Positions 9,301 to 17,478 of a stretch of 36,684 bases of DNA are shown here, in pieces. A program made the translations under genes and the position numbers. Numbering within the stretch: position 1 is the first letter of the stretch; every line of letters begins with the position of its first letter. The notes under the pieces are model-generated. The model was not told where the DNA came from and did not search any database. It saw nothing but the letters and a program-made list of their open reading frames with translations. The stretch is from an uncultured Hyphomicrobiales bacterium (lineage in GTDB: Bacteria > Pseudomonadota > Alphaproteobacteria > Rhizobiales > Devosiaceae). The stretch covers positions 1 through 36,684 of the forward strand of contig CAIMLX010000079.1 in the NCBI GenBank assembly GCA_903842455.1. The letters are read 5' to 3'.

Positions 9301-9340
9301 TTCATACACGCAGTCTTAAAAAACATTCTCGGTGTATGAA
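9301..9340. promoter_or_regulatory. Inverted repeat next to the XRE operon promoter, candidate operator
   Basis: TTCATACAC (9301-9309) and its exact reverse complement GTGTATGAA (9332-9340) are separated by 22 nt of AT-richer DNA. The proximal arm lies 4 bp upstream of the -35 hexamer. The spacing puts the two arm centres 31 bp apart, about three helical turns, so two regulator dimers on one DNA face is a reasonable idea. The binding protein may be the small XRE regulator of the same operon; that is inference. Confidence 0.45.
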
Positions 9341-9360
9341 TCATCCGACGCGGGGAAAGG

Positions 9361-9744
9361 TGCCAGTTGACCTGTAAGCCGGGTTCTGTAGGGCCCTCGC
9401 GTCTCACGACGGGAGGACGTGGTGACCATTCATCTTTGACCGGCATTGCTGCCGGCCTTATGCAACCAACCCGGATGACAGGCCTCGAAAACCGGCTGGG
9501 TTTCCCCGCGTCATCCCTATTTGGTCTTGCTCCCGGTGGGGTTTGCCGTGCCGTCCCTGTCGCCAGGTCCGCGGTGCGCTCTTACCGCACCCTTTCATCC
9601 TTGCCGGCCCGAAGACCGGCGGTTTGCTTTCTGTGGCACTTTCCCTGGGGTCGCCCCCGGCGGCCGTTAGCCGTCACCGTATTTCGATGGAGCCCGGACT
9701 TTCCTCTCCCACGGAAACAGGAGCGGTCACCCGGTCAACTGGCG
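9361..9744 (-). ncRNA. rnpB: RNase P RNA (class A)
   Basis: RNase P RNA is the catalytic subunit that trims the 5' leader from pre-tRNAs. On the minus strand the ends GCCAGTTGACC (complement of 9733-9743) and GGTCAACTGGC (complement of 9362-9372) form the 11-bp P1 helix. The conserved GAGAGGAAAGTCCGGGCT near the 5' side and ACAGAACCCGGCTTACAG near the 3' side are present, as is a GATGAATGGTCACCACG block. The length of about 383 nt fits the bacterial A type in alphaproteobacteria. Frames across this region are artefacts. I see no intrinsic terminator directly behind it. Confidence 0.96.
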
Positions 9745-9750
9745 AGGCGC

Positions 9751-9779
9751 ATATGGCGGAGGCGGCAGTGGCCCGTCAA
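9751..9779 (-). promoter_or_regulatory. Predicted rnpB promoter
   Basis: On the minus strand TTGACG (9774-9779) and CCATAT (9751-9756) are spaced by 17 nt. The predicted start, about 7 nt after the -10, lands at 9743-9745, exactly where the P1 helix of rnpB begins. The -35 contains the TGA stop codon of the upstream J-domain gene. Confidence 0.65.
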
Positions 9780-10501
9780 GCACTTGCGGGAAGCTGGCGC
9801 GGCGCGGACAGCTTCATGATGCGGCTGTAGGCATCGTTGATCGCCGCCATGCGGGCGGTGGCGATATCGATCATCTCCTCGGGCACGCCCTTGGCGATGA
9901 GACGATCCGGGTGATGCTCGGCGACGAGCAGGCGATAGACCCGCCGCACTTCGTCGCGCTCGGCCATTGGGTCTAGCCCGAGCACCACGTAGGGGTCGGC
10001 GCCGCGGTCGAACAGGATGTGCTGATGCGTCAACTGCTCGAAGCGGGCCTCGTCGAACCCGAATATGTCGCTGACAATATGGAGGAAATCGAGTTCGGCC
10101 TCGTGGATAATGCCATCGGCCGAGGCGATATAGAAGAGGCCGTCAAGTACATGCTCCAGCGTCTCAGGGCTGTCGATGAAGAAGCGCCGGACTTTTCTGG
10201 CATAGGCCTCGTAGCCGGCGACATCCTGCTGCGCGAGCTTGAAGATGCGATCGACCTGCTGCTCGATCTCGGCCGGAATCTCGACGGTCTTCTGGAAGGC
10301 GCGCAGTTCGGAGGCCGTCACCACACCATCCGAAACGGCCATCTTGGCGGACAGCGCAATAATGGCCAGCGTGAAAGCCGCATCCCGGCCGCCGGGCAGC
10401 CAGTTGTCGGGGTCGAGCGCGTTTGCGAGCGAACCGGCGAGGCCGGTGCGCTCGGAGAACGAGCCAACAAAGGCGGTTAGCCGCAGCCATACCGACGACA
10501 T
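9776..10501 (-). CDS. TerB/J-domain co-chaperone (DjlA-like)
   Basis: This 241-residue protein joins an all-helical TerB-like domain (about residues 40-150, acidic motifs SDGVVTASE and ADGIIHEAE) to a C-terminal J domain (about 169-232). The HPD tripeptide that stimulates DnaK ATPase is intact at residues 197-199. E. coli DjlA has the same two domains plus an N-terminal membrane anchor; no clear anchor is present here, so the protein is probably cytosolic or peripheral. The ATG at 10501 is chosen because GGAGGG lies 5 nt upstream; a longer form from 10600 would add 33 unconvincing residues. Its stop codon lies inside the -35 of rnpB. Confidence 0.9.
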   Translation of the reverse strand: MSSVWLRLTAFVGSFSERTGLAGSLANALDPDNWLPGGRDAAFTLAIIALSAKMAVSDGVVTASELRAFQKTVEIPAEIEQQVDRIFKLAQQDVAGYEAYARKVRRFFIDSPETLEHVLDGLFYIASADGIIHEAELDFLHIVSDIFGFDEARFEQLTHQHILFDRGADPYVVLGLDPMAERDEVRRVYRLLVAEHHPDRLIAKGVPEEMIDIATARMAAINDAYSRIMKLSAPRQLPASA

Positions 10502-10600
10502 CAAACCCTCCGACCTGGGCGCACAATACCCATCGAACGGGAAATGGAAAGCTTTGAGGCATGCGGCGGATTGCACGGATCCGGCCCCGGATAGTGCCAC

Positions 10601-10619
10601 GGCCGCCTCGAGGGCGGCC
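10601..10619 (-). terminator. GC hairpin downstream of the Pro/Ala-rich protein gene
   Basis: GGCCGCC (10601-10607) and GGCGGCC (10613-10619) form a 7-bp stem with a 5-nt loop, 10 bp behind the stop codon at 10630. No T-run follows on the minus strand, so it is at best a weak or factor-dependent terminator. Confidence 0.3.
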
Positions 10620-10629
10620 GGAGCGAAGG

Positions 10630-11391
10630 TTAGAACAGGAAGAAGTCGTTGAGCGGGCGGCGTGGCCTGCTCGGCCCCTCGTTGAAGACAAAATCGCTGT
10701 CGTCCGCGGCACTCTGCTGGTCGACGTCATCGGCGAGCAGGCCCTGGCGGGCGAGGTAGTCGGCCAGCGAACCGGAATCCCACTCCTCCAGCTGGTCGCC
10801 GGTGACGACCGTCTCGTCGTCCGCGAAGGCCTGGTCGCCATCGCTGAGCGGGAACGGCTCGAGCGGCGCGGTCGGCTGGCTCAGGTTGGCCTGGCGGTCC
10901 ACAAGCTCGGTCTCGTCGATGATCAGCGGCTGCGTCGACGGCGTGGCGGGCACGCTGGCGACGACCGGAGCCTTGGCGACCGGGCGAGCGTTGCGGGGCA
11001 GCGGCACCGGCGGGGTTTCCTGCACCGGGTCGATGGCAGCGACCTCGACCGGCTTGGTGAGCGTGACGGGCGCCGCGGGCTTGACAGCCGGGGCGCTGTC
11101 CGCGTCGGAGATATAGGCCGGGAGCTTCTTGCCCTTCTCGAGGTAAGTCTCGACGGCGTCGTCGGTTTTCGCTGCCGGCGCGGCGACGCTGGCGGTTTCG
11201 ACGGGGTCGATCTTCAGCTCTGGCCGGACCGCGGGCACGACCGGCTTCACCTGTGCGGTGTCCGAAGTGACGGCGAGGTTGGCGCCAGGCGCATCGTCCT
11301 TGCCGAACAAGAGATCCGCCGAGGGGACGGCGAGGATGACGAAGAGCCCGGTCCAGGCCAGTGCGCCCTTTACCTTGCTATCGAATTTCAT
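10630..11391 (-). CDS. Membrane-anchored or exported Pro/Ala/Val-rich protein, unknown
   Basis: I do not recognise this 253-residue protein. It begins with a short basic stretch and a hydrophobic segment (about residues 9-29) that could be a signal anchor or a signal peptide. The rest is a low-complexity Pro/Ala/Val/Asp-rich chain with no domain, consistent with a disordered periplasmic extension. The last ~60 residues are acidic, ending in a short basic-aromatic tail (RRPLNDFFLF). AGGAC lies 9 nt before the ATG. It stands alone, downstream of metF on the same strand, with its own 154-bp upstream region carrying three TGAAC repeats. Confidence 0.75.
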   Translation of the reverse strand: MKFDSKVKGALAWTGLFVILAVPSADLLFGKDDAPGANLAVTSDTAQVKPVVPAVRPELKIDPVETASVAAPAAKTDDAVETYLEKGKKLPAYISDADSAPAVKPAAPVTLTKPVEVAAIDPVQETPPVPLPRNARPVAKAPVVASVPATPSTQPLIIDETELVDRQANLSQPTAPLEPFPLSDGDQAFADDETVVTGDQLEEWDSGSLADYLARQGLLADDVDQQSAADDSDFVFNEGPSRPRRPLNDFFLF

Positions 11392-11504
11392 AGGCTGCTG
11401 TCCTTACTCGAAAGCCCGTGCGACCCAGCCGGACCTGATAGTGTCAACGTGGCCATTTTGTGAATGCCCCCGAATGGCCGAGGCTTAGATTGAGCCTTCG
11501 CACA

Positions 11505-11531
11505 TGAACGGACGCTGAACCGTTTATGAAC
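11505..11531. promoter_or_regulatory. Three TGAAC direct repeats at 11-bp period
   Basis: TGAAC occurs at 11505, 11516 and 11527, that is TGAAC-N6-TGAAC-N6-TGAAC. An exact 11-bp period of short half-sites is typical of binding sites for OmpR/PhoB-family response regulators. The array lies between the metF stop and the Pro/Ala-rich protein gene, about 115 bp upstream of the latter. The sequence is not a match to a Pho box that I know. Confidence 0.35.
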
Positions 11532-11545
11532 AGTGTCTGTATGCG

Positions 11546-12454
11546 CTAAGCCCTTGAATCCGGACGATAACCTAGCAGACGCGCCAGTGCGAGCACCAGG
11601 TTCGAGCGGTTCAGGGTGTAGAAGTGGAACTCTGTAATCCCGTTATCGACCAGTTCCAACACCTGCTCGGCGGCGACCGCCGATGCAACCAGCGCATGGG
11701 TCTCCGGATCCTCCTCGAGCCCCATGAAGCGCTCTTCCAGCCACGCGGGGATAGATGCACCACAGCGGGCGGCGAAACCCGAAATCTGCTTGAACGAGTG
11801 GATCGGCTGGATGCCCGGGACGATCGGCGCAGTGATGCCGGCGGCACGGGCGCGGTCGATCAGTCGGAAATAGTCGTCGTTGTTGAAGTACATCTGGGTA
11901 ACCGCGCGGGTAGCCCCGGCATCCAGCTTGCGCTTCAGGTTGTCGATATCCGCCGCCCAGTTCGGGCTTTGCGGGTGCTTTTCGGGATAGGCGGCGACCG
12001 AGATGTCGAAGTCGCCGATTCGGCGCAGGCCGGCGACGAGGTCCGCGGCATTCTGGTAGCCTTGGGGATGGGGCGTGAATGGCTGGCCGATGCCCTCGGC
12101 CGGATCACCGCGCAGCGCCACGATGCGCGACACGCCCGCCGCCTGGTAGCCCCGAACGACTGCGTCGACCTCATCGCGAGTAGCGCCAACGCAGGTGAGG
12201 TGTGCCGCCGCATCGATGCCGGTCTGCGCCTTCACTTCCTTGACCATGCGCAGCGTCCGCTCCCGGGTGGAGCCGCCGGCGCCATAGGTGACGGAGACGA
12301 AGCGCGGGTGAAGCGGGGCAAGCTTGCCGATCGACTCCCAGAAGCGCTCTTCCATCGCATCGGTCTTGGGCGGAAAAAACTCGAACGAGACGAGGAAATC
12401 CGGCCGCTCGCCGGCGGCCTTGCGGCTGGGGCGGTTGGCGGTGTCGATGGTCAT
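11546..12454 (-). CDS. metF: 5,10-methylenetetrahydrofolate reductase MetF
   Basis: MetF is the FAD enzyme that reduces 5,10-methylene-THF to 5-methyl-THF, the methyl donor for methionine synthase. At 302 residues it is a standard bacterial TIM-barrel form. The N-terminal SFEFFPPKT motif carries the catalytic Glu, followed by FVSVTYGAGGSTRERT, the AHLTC stretch and RIVALRGDP. The C-terminal FHFYTLNRS motif is also present. It overlaps the ArsR-methyltransferase gene by 4 bp and is surely co-transcribed with it, so its expression should follow the palindrome at 13431-13450. Confidence 0.97.
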   Translation of the reverse strand: MTIDTANRPSRKAAGERPDFLVSFEFFPPKTDAMEERFWESIGKLAPLHPRFVSVTYGAGGSTRERTLRMVKEVKAQTGIDAAAHLTCVGATRDEVDAVVRGYQAAGVSRIVALRGDPAEGIGQPFTPHPQGYQNAADLVAGLRRIGDFDISVAAYPEKHPQSPNWAADIDNLKRKLDAGATRAVTQMYFNNDDYFRLIDRARAAGITAPIVPGIQPIHSFKQISGFAARCGASIPAWLEERFMGLEEDPETHALVASAVAAEQVLELVDNGITEFHFYTLNRSNLVLALARLLGYRPDSRA

Positions 12455-13416
12455 GGCAGTCGGTCCCCGTGCTCGTCGGTCAGGCGCCAGAGGCAGACGG
12501 TCAGTCCCTCGGCGGCATTGGTGGGCGGAAGGCTGGTGAAGCTGGCGACGTCGAGCCGCGCGGCGCGAGCCCAGGCAGTCATCTGCGCTTCGGCGAGGCC
12601 CAGGCGGCGATGGGCGTGGTGAGAGCGCAGGAACTCGAGCCCGTGCGGCGCAAAATCGACGATCAGCATTTCGCCGCCCGGCTGCAGGGCGCGGCGCGCC
12701 TGCAGCAGCACGCGACCGGGATCGTCGAAATAGTGCAGCACCTGGTGAATGACGATGATGTCGGCCCTCCCGGTGGCACCATCGAGGTCGGAAATGTCGC
12801 CAAGCCGAACCTGCGCGTGATTGACCGCGCTGGCGGCGAGCTTGGCACGCGCGACGGTGATCATTTCGCGGCTCGCATCGATGCCGATGCCGCGCCGATA
12901 GTGGCTGCTCAGCATCTCGAGCATGCGACCGGTGCCGGTGCCCAGGTCGACGAGCAGATCGACGACGCGATGCCCCACCGTGGCGAGAATGGCCGCCTCG
13001 ACGGCTTCTTCCGAGACATGCAGCGAGCGGAGCAGGTCCCAGCTATCGGCGACCTTGGCGAAATACGCTGCAGCCTGGGTCTGCTGGCTGGAGCGGACGG
13101 TTTCGAGTCGGAGCCGGTCGCGGATGCGGTCCGGATCATCATCGGACAGCCGGCCGACCAGCCAGCGGGCGAGATCGCCCCCTGCCCCCTGGTCGGCGAG
13201 CCGGTAGTAGGCCCAGGCGCCTTCGGCGTTGCGGTCGACGAGCCCGGCATCGGCCAGCAGCTTGAGGTGGCGCGAAACGCGCGGCTGGCTCTGCCCGAGA
13301 ATTTCGGTGAGGTCCTTCACCGACTGCTCGCCGTCTGCAAGCAGTGCGAGAAGGCGCAGCCGGGTGGTTTCCCCGGCGGCGCGCAGCACCTCGACCAGAT
13401 CGACGATATCGTTCAA
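12451..13416 (-). CDS. ArsR-type regulator fused to a SAM-dependent methyltransferase
   Basis: Residues 1-90 form an ArsR-like winged helix (ILGQSQPRVSRHLKLLADAGLV is the recognition region), without the metal-binding CVC motif. Residues from about 110 on form a class I methyltransferase with motif I near 152-165 (DLLVDLGTGTGRM). Such fusions sit in front of metF in many Rhizobiales, and ArsR regulators of SAM/SAH metabolism (SahR type) are known in Proteobacteria. The methyltransferase half may sense SAM or SAH, and this is inference. The start is TTG at 13416, supported by GAGG 5 nt upstream. A perfect palindrome lies 14 bp before the start, so autoregulation is likely. Confidence 0.9.
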   Translation of the reverse strand: MNDIVDLVEVLRAAGETTRLRLLALLADGEQSVKDLTEILGQSQPRVSRHLKLLADAGLVDRNAEGAWAYYRLADQGAGGDLARWLVGRLSDDDPDRIRDRLRLETVRSSQQTQAAAYFAKVADSWDLLRSLHVSEEAVEAAILATVGHRVVDLLVDLGTGTGRMLEMLSSHYRRGIGIDASREMITVARAKLAASAVNHAQVRLGDISDLDGATGRADIIVIHQVLHYFDDPGRVLLQARRALQPGGEMLIVDFAPHGLEFLRSHHAHRRLGLAEAQMTAWARAARLDVASFTSLPPTNAAEGLTVCLWRLTDEHGDRLP

Positions 13417-13430
13417 AGCTGCCTCACGAG

Positions 13431-13450
13431 ATATAAAGATATCTTTATAT
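13431..13450. promoter_or_regulatory. Perfect 20-bp palindrome, predicted operator of the ArsR-methyltransferase/metF operon
   Basis: ATATAAAGATATCTTTATAT is perfectly self-complementary and stands out from the surrounding high-GC DNA. It lies 14 bp upstream of the TTG start of the ArsR-type gene, where a repressor would block promoter escape. The symmetry and size fit a dimeric ArsR-family winged helix. That this regulator binds it is an inference from position. Confidence 0.7.
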
Positions 13451-13489
13451 GCGTCGCGAAGCGCGGTCTAGAGGCAAGGACGAAATGCC

Positions 13490-15613
13490 CTAACGATCCC
13501 GTGGCAGATGCGGCAACAGTTTGCCAAGGGTGATGGGGAAATCGCGAATGCGCACCCCGGTAGCGTTGTAGACCGCGTTGGCAACCGAGCCACCGGTTCC
13601 TCCTGCTCCGAGTTCACCAATGCCCTTGACGCCGAGGTGGTTGGCGCGCTCGTCGAAATCGTCGAGCATGATCGCATCGATCGCCGGAATGTCGGCATGG
13701 GTGGGGATGAGGTACTCGGCGAAATCGCCGTTCACCCAACTGCCGAAGCGAGGGTCGACGGCGGCTTCCTCGTGCAATGCGGCGCCGACGCCCCAGATCA
13801 TGCCGCCGATCAGCTGCGACCGCGCGGTCTTGCGGTTGAGGATGCGGCCGGCCGCAAACACACCGAGCATGCGGCGCAGCCGGACCTCGCCGGTGTCGAT
13901 ATCGACGCCAACTTCAGCGAACGAGGCGCCATAAGTGTACTGCGAAAACGTCTGGTAGTTGGGGTCTTCGGAGCCCGCCAGCTGGCGGCCGATGGCTTCG
14001 AGGCCGTCGGGGAAGTGGCGCCGGACTTCGGCGAAGATGTCGTTGTAGGTGGTTCCAGCGGCCGCACGAATACGCTCCAGCAGCGTGCTGCAAGCGCGAT
14101 CGACCGAGACTGTGGTGTTGGCAGCGCCCCAGGAGCCGCCGGCACCGTTTCCCTTTGGATGGTTGGAGTTGGCCAGTTCGACCCGCACCACGCTCATCGG
14201 CACGCCGAGCACTTCGGCGACCACCTGCGCGACGATGGTGTAGGTGCCCGTGCCGATATCGGTCATGTCCGAGCGCACCAGTACCCAGCCTTCGGGATCG
14301 ATGCGCACCAGCGCCTCGGCGGAGGTCTGGAAGTGGCCGCGCATCGACGAGGCGACACCGTAGCCGATCATCCAGCGCCCGTCGCGGCGGGTGGCGGTCC
14401 GCGGACGCTCGCTCCAGCCGAACTGCTCGGCGCCCTCGCGCAGGCAATCGACGAGGCGGCGGCCGCTGAGCGGCAGTTCCTTGTCGGGGTCGTAGTCGGT
14501 GTCGTTGCGGATACGCAGTTCGACCGGATCGACGCCGAGCTGCTCAGCCAGTTCGTCCACGGCCGATTCGAACACCATCAGCCCGGCCAGTTCGCCGGGA
14601 CCGCGCACCGGCTCGGCGGCTTTCATGTCGAGGGTCTGGTGCAGCTGGCGCGTCAGCAGGTTCGGCGTGGCGTAGAGAGCGCGGCCGACGGAAGAGACCG
14701 CCTCGTCCCATGCTTCGCTCGGCGATATCTGGATCGCCGCATCGTGGCCGACGGCTGTGAGCTGCCCCTCGGGCGTAGCTGCCAGCCGCACCCGACTGAT
14801 CGAGGCCGGCCGGTGTCCGACGAGCGTGAAGATCTGCCGGCGGGTGAAGGCGACCTTGACCGGCTGGTTGAGATGCATGGTCGCGAGCGACGCAAGCACC
14901 GCCTCGGCGTGCAGCACGATCTTGGAGCCGAAGCCGCCGCCGACATAGGCGCTGTCGATGGTGATCTGGTTGCGGTCCAGCTTAACCGTTGCAGCGAGGC
15001 CGGAGATCAACTGGTTGAGCATCTGCGCCGTGAGGAACAGCGTCAGGTGCCCGTCGCGCCAGTCGGCGAGGCAGGCGTTCGGCTCCATCGGCTGGCCGAA
15101 ATGGTAGGGTGTCGAGTACAGCTGATCGACGCTGTTGACCGCCTCAGCCATGATTGCATCGACGTCGCCGATGCGGGTCTCGCTCTTCCATTGCGCCGTC
15201 TTGGCCGGGGTGGCGAGCACGTAGCGTCCGGGCTCGGCCTCATACTCGACCTCGACCAGCCCGGCCGCGTGGCGGGCGATCTCGAAACTGTCGGCAATGA
15301 CGAAGGCGACCGGCATGCCGTAGTAGTCGATGCGGTCCGACACGAACTCGGGCCTGGCCCGGTCCATCATGTCGCCCTCCGGGCCCTCCGGCGACCCCTG
15401 GTCGGGCGCGTTGTGGTAGGTCCAGACGAGATGGACGCCGGTTACCCGTTCGGCGGCCGAGGCATCGATGCGGGCGATGCGGCCGTAGCCGATGCCGGCC
15501 CCGACGATGTGGCCGTAGAGCGCCTGCCCCGGCTCCTGTCGCTCAAGGGAGTAGTGGGCGCGGCCGGTGACCTTGACCGGGCCGTCGGTGCGGCTGATGC
15601 CTTCGCCGATCAT
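13490..15613 (-). CDS. Aldehyde oxidoreductase, molybdopterin-binding large subunit (PaoC/YagR-like)
   Basis: This 707-residue protein is the catalytic subunit of a xanthine-oxidase-family hydroxylase. The N-terminal [22 protein letters not shown] block, the YVGGGFGSK and [10 protein letters not shown] Moco-cofactor stretches, and [15 protein letters not shown] are visible. The C-terminal [19 protein letters not shown] holds the Glu that acts as catalytic base. Length and gene order match E. coli PaoABC (YagTSR), a detoxifier of aromatic aldehydes in the periplasm; the true substrate here is unknown. It overlaps the FAD-subunit gene by 4 bp. Such enzymes need MCD cofactor and a PaoD/XdhC-type chaperone, which are not in this window. 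Confidence 0.92.
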   Translation of the reverse strand: MIGEGISRTDGPVKVTGRAHYSLERQEPGQALYGHIVGAGIGYGRIARIDASAAERVTGVHLVWTYHNAPDQGSPEGPEGDMMDRARPEFVSDRIDYYGMPVAFVIADSFEIARHAAGLVEVEYEAEPGRYVLATPAKTAQWKSETRIGDVDAIMAEAVNSVDQLYSTPYHFGQPMEPNACLADWRDGHLTLFLTAQMLNQLISGLAATVKLDRNQITIDSAYVGGGFGSKIVLHAEAVLASLATMHLNQPVKVAFTRRQIFTLVGHRPASISRVRLAATPEGQLTAVGHDAAIQISPSEAWDEAVSSVGRALYATPNLLTRQLHQTLDMKAAEPVRGPGELAGLMVFESAVDELAEQLGVDPVELRIRNDTDYDPDKELPLSGRRLVDCLREGAEQFGWSERPRTATRRDGRWMIGYGVASSMRGHFQTSAEALVRIDPEGWVLVRSDMTDIGTGTYTIVAQVVAEVLGVPMSVVRVELANSNHPKGNGAGGSWGAANTTVSVDRACSTLLERIRAAAGTTYNDIFAEVRRHFPDGLEAIGRQLAGSEDPNYQTFSQYTYGASFAEVGVDIDTGEVRLRRMLGVFAAGRILNRKTARSQLIGGMIWGVGAALHEEAAVDPRFGSWVNGDFAEYLIPTHADIPAIDAIMLDDFDERANHLGVKGIGELGAGGTGGSVANAVYNATGVRIRDFPITLGKLLPHLPRDR

Positions 15614-16560
15614 TGGACCGTCTCCAGCGCAGCCGCCAGCATGCGGCTGACCAGGGGCAGCTTGTAGGCCGTTTCGGTACAGGACTTTGCGCCGGCCAGC
15701 ACGATATCGGCGATGGCGTCGGGATCGCGGGGGCCACGCTCGGCCGCCTCGACGCGCCAGGGCTTGAGCGCCAGGCCGCCGAAGGCGAGACGCTCGACGA
15801 CGACTTCGCCGTGCTCGACCGTGGCGACCAGCGCCATGCTGACATTGGCGAAGGCATAGGAGGCGCGGTCGCGGACCTTGCGGTAAATCTGGGTGCCGGC
15901 GAGAGGCGACGGCAGGACGATGCCCGTGATCAGTTCGCCCGGTTGCAGCGCGGTTTCGAGGTGGGGGGTGTCACCGGGCAGCAGGTGGAAATCGGCGATA
16001 GCGATCGACCGCTTCGCACCCGCGCTTTCGATCTCGACGACGGCATCGAGGGCGCGGAGCGCCACGCACATGTCGGAGGGATGGGTGGCGATGCAGGCAT
16101 CGCTGGCACCCAGCACCGCGAAATTGTGGCCGACGCCGCCGATGGCCGAGCAGCCTGAACCCGGCCGGCGCTTATTGCAGGCCATGTCGGTGTTGTAGAA
16201 ATACGGGCAGCGGGTGCGCTGCATCAGGTTGCCGGAAACGCTGGCCTTGTTTCGCAACTGGCCGGAGGCTCCCGAGACGAGAGCACGGGTCAGCACCGGA
16301 TAGTGCTGGCGAACGCGAGGGTGCGCTGCGAGGTCGGCATTGCGGACCAGCGCGCCGATGCGGAGGCCGCCTTCCGGCGTATCCTCGATCCGGTCGAGCC
16401 CGATGCGGTTGATGTCGACGATGTGCGCCGGTCCCTCGATGCCCAGTTTCATCAGATCGAGCAGGTTTGTGCCGCCCGCGATGATCCGCGCGCCGGGCCG
16501 CGCCGCTGCTTCGATGGCTTCGGCGGGCGTTGCCGGCCGCTCGTAGCTGAAGGGCTTCAT
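15610..16560 (-). CDS. Aldehyde oxidoreductase, FAD-binding medium subunit (PaoB/YagS-like)
   Basis: The 316-residue medium subunit passes electrons between the iron-sulfur subunit and the acceptor through FAD. The N-terminal FAD motif [13 protein letters not shown] (residues 26-38) is typical. Residues 118-156 contain Cys118, Cys128, Cys137 and Cys156 ([20 protein letters not shown], then DAC). This is the insertion that in PaoB-type subunits binds an extra 4Fe-4S cluster, which xanthine dehydrogenases lack. The C-terminal CO-dehydrogenase-flavoprotein domain follows. It overlaps both neighbours by 4 bp, so the three subunits are translationally coupled. Confidence 0.92.
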   Translation of the reverse strand: MKPFSYERPATPAEAIEAAARPGARIIAGGTNLLDLMKLGIEGPAHIVDINRIGLDRIEDTPEGGLRIGALVRNADLAAHPRVRQHYPVLTRALVSGASGQLRNKASVSGNLMQRTRCPYFYNTDMACNKRRPGSGCSAIGGVGHNFAVLGASDACIATHPSDMCVALRALDAVVEIESAGAKRSIAIADFHLLPGDTPHLETALQPGELITGIVLPSPLAGTQIYRKVRDRASYAFANVSMALVATVEHGEVVVERLAFGGLALKPWRVEAAERGPRDPDAIADIVLAGAKSCTETAYKLPLVSRMLAAALETVQ

Positions 16561-17096
16561 GGCTTTGCCCCGGCATAGTCGCGGATGGCGGCGATGATGT
16601 TGGGATAGGCGGCGCAGCGGCAGAGGTTGCCGGACATGCGCTCGCGGATTTCCTCGTCGCTGAGCGGGACGGGCCCCTCAAGCGAACCGGTGACATGGGA
16701 GGGCATGCCGGCCCTGATTTCTTCGATGACGGCCAGCGAAGAGAGGATCTGGCCCGGGGTGCAGTAGCCGCACTGGAAGCCATCGTGTTCGATGAACGCC
16801 GCCTGCATCGGGTGCAGTACCTCTGGCGTGCCGAGACCCTCGACCGTGGCGATCGAGTCGCCCTCGTGCATGACCGCAAGGGTGAGGCAGCTGTTGATCC
16901 GGCGGCCGTTCACCAGCACGGTGCAGGCGCCACACTGGCCCTGATCGCAGCCGATCTTGGTGCCTGTGAGGCCCAGATGCTCGCGCAGCGCCGTGGCGAG
17001 CGTGACGCGTGGGTCGAGTTCGAGAGTCAGCAACCCGCCATTGATGGTGAAGCTGACTCGAACCGGCTCGACGACAGCGCCGTCTGTATCCGTCAT
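16557..17096 (-). CDS. Aldehyde oxidoreductase, 2Fe-2S small subunit (PaoA/YagT-like)
   Basis: The 179-residue small subunit carries two 2Fe-2S clusters. The plant-type cluster motif [12 protein letters not shown] and its fourth Cys (NSCLT) are in the first half; QCGYCTPG and the NLCRCAAYP pair are in the second. E. coli PaoA has a Tat signal that exports the complex; here the N-terminus ([14 protein letters not shown]) has no twin-arginine or hydrophobic stretch, so this complex is predicted to be cytoplasmic unless a longer start is used. GAGGGG lies 8 nt upstream of the ATG. It is the first gene of the three-gene operon. Confidence 0.93.
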   Translation of the reverse strand: MTDTDGAVVEPVRVSFTINGGLLTLELDPRVTLATALREHLGLTGTKIGCDQGQCGACTVLVNGRRINSCLTLAVMHEGDSIATVEGLGTPEVLHPMQAAFIEHDGFQCGYCTPGQILSSLAVIEEIRAGMPSHVTGSLEGPVPLSDEEIRERMSGNLCRCAAYPNIIAAIRDYAGAKP

Positions 17097-17164
17097 GGTG
17101 AAGCCCCTCGCCTCCCTGTCCCGAGGGCGACGCTACGACAGATACCGGGCAAAATCTACCAAGC

Positions 17165-17371
17165 CTAGTCGAGACTTGCGTAGGTTGCCTGCAGCCAGGC
17201 GATCAGCGCCGCGCGGTCGGAAAGCGTGCCATCGGGCGGTGCGGCGGCGCCCGGAAATCCGTGGCGCTGCAGGGCGGCGCCAAGCGCCAGCAGGCGATTG
17301 TTTGGGTTGAGGACGGCAAGGGTCCGGTCGGCGATTTCGGCCGCCAGGGTTTTCGACATCCGCTTTGCCAT
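17165..17371 (-). CDS. Small protein of unknown function, 68 residues
   Basis: I do not recognise a family. The start at 17371 is strongly supported by GAGGAGG 6 nt upstream. The protein begins basic (MAKRMSKT), then is helical and Ala/Leu-rich (LAAEIADRTLAVLNPNN), with a second helical part ending in IAWLQATYASLD. It has no membrane segment and no Cys. It lies behind the DUF2336 terminator and 69 bp before the aldehyde oxidoreductase operon, so it probably has its own promoter in the short gap or depends on read-through. Confidence 0.65.
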   Translation of the reverse strand: MAKRMSKTLAAEIADRTLAVLNPNNRLLALGAALQRHGFPGAAAPPDGTLSDRAALIAWLQATYASLD

Positions 17372-17425
17372 CTGCGCCTCCTCGTGCCGGGGTGCGGGTA
17401 GCACTGCCGGCCAGCGGCTCCAATG

Positions 17426-17450
17426 AAAAACGGCGGCCTTGCGGCCGCCG
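17426..17450 (-). terminator. Intrinsic terminator of the DUF2336 gene
   Basis: On the minus strand CGGCGGCC, a GCAA tetraloop and GGCCGCCG form an 8-bp perfect stem, followed directly by TTTTT. It lies 29 bp behind the DUF2336 stop codon. This is a textbook rho-independent terminator. Confidence 0.9.
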
Positions 17451-17478
17451 TGAGTTGGTTGGACAGACTTTGGAGTTC

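Noticed and set aside
9367-9819. A 150-codon frame over the rnpB region
   Set aside because: It lies on the antisense strand of RNase P RNA, whose P1 helix and conserved cores are plain.
11392-11545. SAM riboswitch near metF
   Set aside because: No SAM-II or SAH riboswitch core was found; the control element is the palindrome in front of the ArsR-type gene.
13508-15667. A 719-codon plus-strand frame opposite the molybdopterin subunit
   Set aside because: Exactly antisense to a well-supported gene, Gly/Asp/His-rich, with no recognisable domain.
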